In this document: positions 56,351 to 64,000 of the stretch, piece by piece
Position numbering within the stretch: position 1 is the first letter of the stretch
How the letters are laid out: each line of letters begins with the position of its first letter
Assembly: GCF_963675165.1 (NCBI RefSeq)
Contig: NC_087378.1
Coordinates: 2,465,525-2,529,524 of the forward strand
DNA length: 64,000 nt
Origin: Halichondria panicea
Lineage: Eukaryota > Porifera > Demospongiae > Suberitida > Halichondriidae
Reading direction: 5' to 3'
Program-made: the position numbers and the translations under genes
Notes under the pieces: model-generated
Told to the model about the DNA's origin: nothing
Database searches by the model: none
Seen by the model: only the letters and a program-made list of their open reading frames with translations

Positions 56351-59300
56351 TCAGAAGAGGTTCGCTTTTTTCTTTACTTCCAGCTGTTTCCAGGCCTGCA
56401 GTTTGAAGAACATATCTCTCTCCATTCCGAGAGCTATTCTGAAGTCCTCATCAGAGAGATGTTGCTGTGGAGAAAAACACGACATGAAGCGAATTCCATA
56501 AGAGTCATTAAAACAATTGCTTGCTAAGGGAATAAGCTTAGGACACTATACTATTAGAGTGCCTATCTTTGTATGAATGGTTGGCTCTAGATATTTGGCT
56601 GAGTTGATCGCTCTACATTGTACAGCCACAACTTGTACATTATCCCATAACAAGTATATAATTATTGTGAACGGAAGCAGCTCATTCGGCACCCCCCATG
56701 GTAGGTGTATGCACAGGTACATGTATGGACAACAAAGGGTTTAGCTGACTTCGTTGTATGTACAGTACAGTACAAACTGCAATGCTTACTTCAAGCTTTG
56801 CCCTATTCACACCACGTGGCAGTCTCACTCCTGGTCCGATCAACCTGAGTGTGGCCAGCGGGTAGACAATCTGTAGAAAAAAACACAATTCATGAGTTTA
56901 TATGGTACACACCAGAAAGGGTTTACAAAAATGTAGCTGCACATGGCTGATCACTCCGTACCTTAGGTTCTCCAGCACTGCTCTCACGAGACATAGCCAG
57001 CTGTGAAGATGACCTTCTACCCCTCGAAGAATCAGCTGTTGTGGTAGCAAATAGCACAGTTACTTCATTGACTAACATGTCTGCTAAATATCTATCACAG
57101 CATTGACACAACTAGTATACATATTACACGTACAGCCATGAGAGGGTACCTGTTCCAGTGGGGGAGATGCTGTCAGTGCGGGAGTGTGAGCGAGAGTCCT
57201 CTGAACTGTACTCTGACTCTGAAACAAACAGCAACCATCGTTAAATCAACCACTTATCAGTGTGTATAGGTATTCATGCACTCCTGATAGGTATTATAGA
57301 GACTGGCCTAATCATAAAGCTATTATCATCGTGCATCCTACTCTCAGACAGCAGCCAAAAGTTAAACTTCTGCACCTTGCACTCCACATACCAGATCTCC
57401 CATTGAGTCTGTTGCAGTCGAGGTGCCATATGTCCTCTCTAGAGACACACATGTCTTCTCCTTCGGCAAAGGTACGAGAGCACCTGCAGCAAGTGGCACA
57501 GGACGGGTGGAAGTGCTTTTCTCCAGCCTGCAAAGGAAGCAAGAAACAGGTACTGCATGGGACAGAGAAACTACATGTAGTGGAAAAATTGATCTTTTAA
57601 ACAGTAATCCCATAACCAAGCTCAATCTACATGCAAGAAGAAATAAGTTCTTAAACCATATTCTACAAGAAAATGACACGACATTATAAATTGTCCTTCA
57701 GCCAAAAAAACCTCCAGAAAGCAAAAATGGTCGACTGATAGTTATTGCATATTGCAAGCAATGGGTTATAGGGTAAGTAGTCCTCATGCATACTCATACA
57801 GTCACTGTATAACAAGAGAAACTCACCTCCAGCACTTTGCCAGTGATGAACTGTTGACAGCCGTCACACGCCACACCGTGCATGTCTTGGTAGCACGGCT
57901 CACAGTACGGGTTGTTGCCCCTAGCAACAAAAAGACAACAGGTCAGTTAATTCATAAACAATACATACAATACAGTACCACACACATTTTACGGTGTACT
58001 TGTTATATTCTAGAGCAGACATGTTGAGTAGGATAGAAATTCAAAAGCAAGATTCATAGTACGGTTTACTGAACAGATAAGTTGCATCAGAGAGTGGTGA
58101 CTTACTTGGCCATGTACTCAGAGGTGAGTAGCTTCTTGCAGACTGAGCAGGTGAAGCAGAAGAGATGCCAGTGCCTCTCCAAGGCGATAAGTGACTGACA
58201 GCTGCGAATAGACTCTCGGCACCCAGCACACTCTACAGAAGGAGAAGCCACACAAATCAATTCATGTACCGTATAGTGCAACATTTTCGTGAAAGTGCCT
58301 CTAAATAAATTTTACGGTATTTGGTCAATGACGTTACGTCTTCCGTTAGTTAAGTAGTTCGTGGCCCTAATTTTCGTGGAGGATTGAAACATAGAGAAAA
58401 CAGCAAAACTTAAGCGCTAGGGTATGCCACAATGGAACAAAGCTGCTCAATGTAACTGAACTGTTGCTGATAAACGACAAACTCAATGTCTGTTTTATGA
58501 AGGGCATATTGACCCTGAAGGGGGAGAAGACATGCAACTTAGACTACACGTATGCTCAGACTAAGCAAAATTCATAGCGTGACTATTTTTAAGCCCCACT
58601 AGTAAACGAGTAAACGTACTGCTGTAGTATTCTATTTTGCATTTTGCTAGTACACATGTACCTTGCGTATAATTATAATGAGTTACATATACCCTCTTTT
58701 ATGCGCCCTTGGTTTTATAACATTGATGCATGCTAGAGAATCGTACCGGGGCTTGTAAAAATCATCAATAAGTACAGGACACTATCTGTATCATAGAGGA
58801 TATAATTTATGGTACAAAATGTATAGCACTGTAGATAAGTGGCTATTACATCATCTGGGATAGCTCTGTAGGGCTGCTAATGGGATTAGGGTACTACGAA
58901 GCTTGGGAACTGGACAAATTGCACAGGCTGAAATCCTAGTGCTACAACCATTGACATCCTGTACCCATCATATTATCCTGCAAGTATACAACTAGCCAGT
59001 TAATTGTGTTAGACAAGCATCTGGTTCCTAGATTCCATAGATTGTGTGTAAATCAACTGAAATGCTTACAATTAGCAGCATACCAGTGTCTGATGGGGAA
59101 TACACACTGGGGATGGTTGCTGTTCACTAAGCAACCACCTGTGATGTTGACGCCACTATGTACATTTATGCTCATAATTAATTTTTACGGGCTCTTAGAA
59201 GCAAGTGTATTTATGTATGGCTTCTCTCAATTTTGTTAAGGTACAAGTACTTACTTCCCAGGTGTGTGCGAGTCTTTGGGTCGACGTCTGGAACCTTTGA

Positions 59301-62300
59301 GAAGTCAAATATCTTGTGAATGTCCTCCTGCTGACTGGAGAAAGAGCCAGACCTGCTCAACTCAGTGCTAGGGTTCAGCTGCACGAGGGTGGGGAAAGAG
59401 AGGGAGAGTATAAATTGATGAGACACTTGAAGAAAACTAATAGAATGGCATATACCCATCAAAAAACTATTCTGAAGAAATATAAAGGCACTTAAAATAA
59501 TGGTAATGTGACAAAGCTTACGCACTTGTTTCTCTGCTCTGGGCATGTTGGATTCATTGTCTTCCTCATTGAGAGCAATGTCCGTGCACCTCTGACAGAG
59601 GATCTCTTGTCGGTCGTTGTACGTCACCACGGTACCACTGTGGATCTCATCCCTGTGTAGAGGTGTGTGTGTTTAGAAGGGGGGAGGGAGGGAGTAGTAA
59701 GCACAAGGCTAACTGAGCATGCACTGGGACCAGAGCAGTAGAGTTGGGTTGGATGGAACCATGCCATGCCACTGAAGCGTACTATTTTGACTCAATTTTA
59801 TGAAGGACATTCAATTGACAATTCATATATTTTCAGGTCATCAGGGGAGCACCAATCCTGTTGTTGCTAGTCCACAAGTTTTGGTCCCTTAATGAGAGGC
59901 CGGACCACTCCCATTCATGCAGAGTCTGGATTTTGACTGGTTAAACGTAATATCACATGCTATTATGCAGTTGAAAAAAAAAGCTCAAAAAATTTGTGTA
60001 GGGAGTACTTCATAATTAATTTGCAGCTTTCTAAAATATATATAACCCACGTGACGAAATCATTTTCTTTTGTCTTATCCATTCTGAGAATGCTTTTAGG
60101 TAGGTACGTACGTTCTTGTATATGATTATATTGCTTTACAGGTAATTTACCATGACGATTGTGTTTAGGCTCATGTGATTCCCATATCTGGGTATCATCT
60201 TACATTTGTGTTTGTGGCTTGTAGCTACAAGATAGGACCTATCGTATCAGGCTTCGAATGCGAGGTTAGTCGATAGTAAATGACAGTGTACAAACCTGAT
60301 TGTGTTTCTAAGTGCATGTAAAGCATGGGAAATTGCATGCACATGCTCACTCTTTGCGTGTCTTTCTATTGTGAATTATGCGAAAATTCGTAATTTGCAA
60401 TCAAAAGAACGTTGTACCGTATAGCGGGTAAGTTTCGTGGGGTAAAAAATTCGTTCAACTCGAGAAACAGTGGTTTTCGCGAGTAAAAATTTTCGTTTAG
60501 TCTCGTGGCTGCACGGCATTCCTACGTTCCGATAAGCCACGCCTACGTTAAAATTTCGTGGAGGTCAGCCTGCCCACGAAAATAACGAATATTTTACCCC
60601 ATGAAAATTACTCGCTATACGGTATTCGAAACCCGATATACGGTATAACCTTGGTTCTGACCGTGTGGACTTGCCACTGTGTGTGTGTGTTTGTGGAGGG
60701 GGGGGGGGGGGGGGGTAAGTGAAGGGATATCTTGGTGTTATACTAACAGGCTCCCACTCTTAGGCTGCTTCGTAATTTAAAGTCTACACTTAGTCTATAA
60801 CGATGGTTACTAGAAGGCATTGTAGGTATGTACGTACGTGTGTGTGTGTAATGGATTGAGTGAGTACATATGTCAGTGATTGCATTTCCTCTTCATAAAG
60901 TAAACAAATTTGTACGTCACAATGTAAGGAATGCAAGGAGGTAGAATTTAAATGGAGCACAAGGCACACAGGCCCTAGCTTGAAACAGAGTATTGAGTGA
61001 AAATCAAAATCAATTCGATTGATGTGACTTCCTTATTGAGAGCACCTTCAACCCAAACAGAGGCTACAGATGGTATTCAGTCTACATATTAACACGTACA
61101 TAGCTGTTACATACAGTATGGCAGATCTGACTAAAACGAAAACGAAAACATGTGGAAACTCTAGCCTGACTACATGCATAAAAAGTTCCTCCACATGATC
61201 TCAAGCTACTGTATAGAGGGTATAAACTTTCGCGGAAAGAACGTTAGAAAGGTTTTTGCGGATAGGAATAGCAGCTTTTTTGCAGTATTCATGCATGCGA
61301 TAATAAATTTGTGGGTATAAATGTTTGCGGTACATGCTAAATCAGCGAAAACCACAAAAAATATACCGGTATACATAGGTGGCCTTATTGGTATTGCCTA
61401 TACCAATATGAAGTTTTGACTTACTTGCATCGGTCGCAGACAAAGCACTGTGGGTGGTAGGAGTTTCCCAGTGCAGTGACCACCCTTCCCTCAACAAAGT
61501 CACCACACGTCTTGCACTTGGTCCCAAACAACAAGTGGTAGTCCTTGCTACAATAGTAGGCCCCACTCTTCACAAAGTACCCTCCTGATGCTAGTAATTG
61601 ACCACACTCTGAAAGAGAAGATACCATCGGGTTATGAGTAGCATGAATAGACTTCATGAATAAAACACATTAATTAGCAAGTAATTCATGCAAAAATAGG
61701 AAGCTAGGTTAGAGAAAGGCAAGGGCTTAGGTGTTGAATAGATAAAATATCTAGCCAGCTGCCTGAGCTGATACTCCAGCCTGAATAGTTTGGCTTTTTT
61801 AGCCTACGGAGAAGAGCAGGAGTAGAGAAATAGCCAAATTTGTGCACTGGATTGCCAATCACTTGAGCATGCAATCAGTGGACAGCAAACATAACACAGT
61901 AGCCAAAATTAGCACAGACAGCGGAATCTCCGTAGTCAAAACTACTACCCATCACACACACACTAAACAAAGATAATGTGCCTTAGGCTAACTCTATTGT
62001 TGATGCATTATGTTGCCCAGGGGCGGACTTTTGTAGTTGCTAGATACACATCACCACAGAATAATGTGGTACACAGTAGTGTAGATAAGTAAGTAACCGG
62101 AGAGATAATTTGATAAAAAAATTCTACGAGTCATGTGACACTGCAATTATGTTGGAGGCCAACACAAACGAATGGTTCTCAGCAAGCAAGAGTATCAGTT
62201 GATTGAGCAATTAACATTCCAGGCTGCAGCGATTGAGCACGAAACATGAATACCAGGCACTCCATAAAGTGAAGTGTTTATTACCAGCACACACCCACAT

Positions 62301-63200
62301 TACTGACATGTAACTTGAAACCGACAACAAGCCTTAGAACAACGCCCAGTGAAATTATGAATTTCACTAGCTATATGACCATATGACCAGACTTGGGACT
62401 AGGTAAAGTCTTTGAAATATAAACCAGGAATTGAATCTTGTATCACCATTGACACTATAGTCACATGCACACTCGTACAGTCTATAACTATTGTTCGAAG
62501 AATTGCCAGTATCACCTTGTAGTACTTATTGATGTTTACAGGTATGAGAGGCATTTAAAGCGTACCCTAAACATACGTGGCACCTAGTACAAACATTCTC
62601 ATAATAATATTATGCTTTCCACTTAGCACTGAGCACAATAAGGCTTCTATACTCAGTGAGTACATGACAACATGTAAGTCCCTTAGTAACCAGCCAGAAG
62701 TGGGCAAATGCCGCAACCAAACAATTGTACCACGAATCTCTAGGTTCACATGTACATATAATTATTACAGCTGAATGAACTATAAGAATATGGTAAACAT
62801 TAAACGTACGTATATATATCTCAATGACACGACACGAAAGATTTGATATAAAATTTACTGCTAAAGCAAAAACATAGAGAGTGGTTGATTAACGAGCATT
62901 CCTGTTCCCACATTCTCATGTTCAGTAGCGCTAGACTAGCCTGCATATAAATTAATATACTTTACTCACCTTTGCACACAAAGCACTTCATGTGAAAGTG
63001 TTTCTCCTGGACCTTGAGGACCTCTCCTAGGCAGGACTGCCCACACGAGTAGCAAGTAATCGCTACATGCAAGGAAATAATTGCACATTAATTGCCTGAT
63101 GGTAGGGTACAGTACCTACACACACCTCTTAGCTAACTAGGCAACTGTATCTGACATCATGGATTAACACCTCTGGGCTTATAGACTTTAGCTTACTCAT
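56351..63200 (-). CDS. Actin-binding LIM protein (abLIM-like), four LIM domains plus villin headpiece
   Basis: Predicted 408 aa. Minus-strand exons, all phase-consistent: 63200-63197 (ATG plus one base), 63062-62970, 61608-61425, 59652-59526, 59378-59255, 58232-58106, 57920-57827, 57527-57392, 57218-57150, 57035-56962, 56870-56790 and 56464-56351. Four LIM zinc domains begin at CYSCGQ, CKTCGD, CAGCRE and CDGCQQ, each with the expected Cys/His/Asp pattern. A Ser/Arg-rich linker (SEYSSEDSRSHSRT) precedes a C-terminal headpiece of about 65 residues (YPLATLRLIGPGVRLPRGV, then HLSDEDFRIALGM) ending KKKANLF, the F-actin-binding signature. LIM1 (CLGEVLKVQEKHFHMKCF) closely resembles human abLIM. Likely role: linking actin filaments to signalling partners. 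Human abLIM1 is longer, chiefly in the linker. The four-base first coding exon is chosen because ATG-A joins in frame; an upstream coding exon is possible. Confidence 0.92.
60416..60623. repeat. MITE in abLIM intron, ACCGTATAGCGGGTAA family, copy 3
   Basis: The ends ACCGTATAGCGGGTAAGTTT and AAATTACTCGCTATACGGT are inverted, with arms continuing through GGGGTAAAA and TTTTACCCC. It shares its termini with 25968-26152 and 50752-50906, but the interior differs. Non-coding. Confidence 0.8.
60698..60715. repeat. Homopolymer G tract
   Basis: 18 consecutive G residues within the third abLIM intron, preceded by a (GT)n tract. Length is unlikely to be exact in an assembly. Confidence 0.9.
61212..61355. 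repeat. MITE-like repeat in abLIM intron, copy 2
   Basis: Inverted relative of 55105-55240, sharing AGGGTATAAACTTTCGC and CAGCGAAAACCA. Non-coding, in an intron. The ends are not sharply defined. Confidence 0.65.
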
Positions 63201-63517
63201 GTTGTAGATCTGCCACCAACAATCAGTCGATCTTCTTAACAGCTCTGAGTCTAGGTCTCTAGCTTTTGCCTACAGGCTATAGATGAGTGCCAAGACTGAG
63301 ACAAGTCCTTGTACTTGTCTAGTCGAGTCGAGTCAAAACACTTCCACTGTAGTTTTTTGAGGTCAAGTGAGCATCGAGTAGGCGTGGTAAACAGACAGGT
63401 AAAGATCATCAGGTAATTAAGAGGGGTGGAGCTGCTCATTTATTCTGCGCATGAGCTGTGAACATTAATTATTTATTTTGTTAGGGGTGTGTTAGTAGGT
63501 GTGGCTTTATGTGAAAA
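63201..63517. promoter_or_regulatory. Shared promoter region of abLIM-like gene and last gene
   Basis: 317 bp separate the divergent start codons. It contains short TCGAG repeats (TAGTCGAGTCGAGTC near 63320) and no other recognisable motif. Bidirectional promoter inferred from spacing. Confidence 0.5.
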
Positions 63518-63887
63518 ATGGCTGAAGACTCTGTTCCATGGGAAGTGAGGCTCTTGCAAGCATATTGCAAGAATGATGACAGTCTTGAGTCTGTAAGTTA
63601 TTGAATACATGCATTCAGTGAAATGGTAGCTCAATTGGGCTGTGTAATGACTTCCCATCCCACCTACCACTTTACAGTTGGGCTATGCCAAACAGTCCGT
63701 TCTTGCTGGAGCTTGGTATGTGGCATGTGGGTCCCACGGGTCCCTCCCAGCAGATGTGTGCCTGTGTGGAGTGGGAAGGGTTGAGGAGGGGCTCATACGA
63801 CAGTGGGTGGAGTACTATCTCTCCCAAGTCAGGACAGAGACCGTGTGGGACGCTCTCAGCAAAGACCAACAGAAGGCAGTGCTGAAG
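63518..63887 (+). CDS. 5' end of an unidentified gene, possibly GST-C-like
   Basis: Two phase-0 exons, 63518-63592 and 63678-63887, the second ending in a GTCAGT donor, so the gene continues beyond the window. The first 95 residues start MAEDSVPWEVRLLQAYCK and contain a run GLIRQWVEYYLSQV. This run resembles the helix that follows the thioredoxin fold in GST-like proteins attached to aminoacyl-tRNA synthetases and in EEF1E1 (QWLEYRVTQV). I do not recognise the gene with confidence; the resemblance is one short motif. Confidence 0.6.
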
Positions 63888-64000
63888 GTCAGTGTTAGGT
63901 TGTGATATTTTAAATAAGGGTGTAGCTATATGAATCTGTCGTTGATTTTGTTTTTCCTTCATTGCTCATTCTCTTCAGTGACGAGCTCTTACTTTTAATT

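Noticed and set aside
1-64000. tRNA, rRNA and riboswitch-like structures
   Set aside because: No tRNA box A/B pair with a cloverleaf and no rRNA-like sequence were recognised by eye; a covariance-model scan would be needed to exclude small ncRNAs.

Overview
The window reads as nuclear DNA of an early-branching animal, most likely a demosponge. It is AT-rich and gene-dense, with GT-AG introns from about 54 bp to 3 kb, divergent gene pairs sharing 180-320 bp promoters, many short inverted-repeat elements, and a tandem family of large intronless beta-helix/multi-membrane-span proteins of a kind I associate with sponges and cnidarians. The gene calls rest on the sequence; the species-level assignment is inference.

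Layout. (1) 0.5-14.1 kb: a minus-strand cluster of a large predicted surface receptor. It looks like a two-gene unit duplicated in tandem. Only the last copy (10400-14077) is intact; the others are 5'-truncated, frameshifted or fragmentary. Copies of one exon of the neighbouring ZCCHC4 gene are embedded in the cluster. (2) 14.1-21 kb: no convincing gene, but a dense set of repeats: an approximately 1.9 kb element with 0.5 kb terminal inverted repeats, foldback/MITE elements (two with exact 9-bp target-site duplications) and an 18-bp minisatellite. (3) 21-25.4 kb, minus: ZCCHC4 rRNA m6A methyltransferase. It is divergent from (4) 25.6-29.0 kb, plus: a rhotekin-like HR1-anillin-PH protein. (5) 29.6 kb: a small orphan hydrophobic ORF. 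(6) 30.0-33.8 kb, minus: N-acetylglucosamine kinase, ten exons, 344 aa, with a decayed Helitron fragment in its last intron. It is divergent from (7) 34.0-47.0 kb, plus: a 3,125-aa RRM-MYND-multi-Tudor protein (TDRD1/Vreteno-like, piRNA pathway). (8) 47.3-55.8 kb, plus: a haspin-family kinase whose best-fitting first exon encodes a membrane anchor. (9) 56.4-63.2 kb, minus: an abLIM-like protein with four LIM domains and a villin headpiece. It is divergent from (10) 63.5 kb to the window end, plus: the first exons of an unidentified gene.

For every multi-exon gene I chained exons by hand and checked that reading phase is preserved at each junction, so the exon coordinates in the evidence fields are specific predictions.

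The genes are mostly unrelated housekeeping or cell-biology genes: RNA modification, cytokinesis/Rho signalling, amino-sugar salvage, germline small-RNA defence, mitotic kinase and actin cytoskeleton. The most distinctive features are: tandem repeats that sit on splice junctions and multiply the splice site itself (four cases in two genes); the membrane-anchored haspin model; the RRM-MYND-Tudor protein with very recently amplified Tudor modules; and the exon capture in the receptor cluster.
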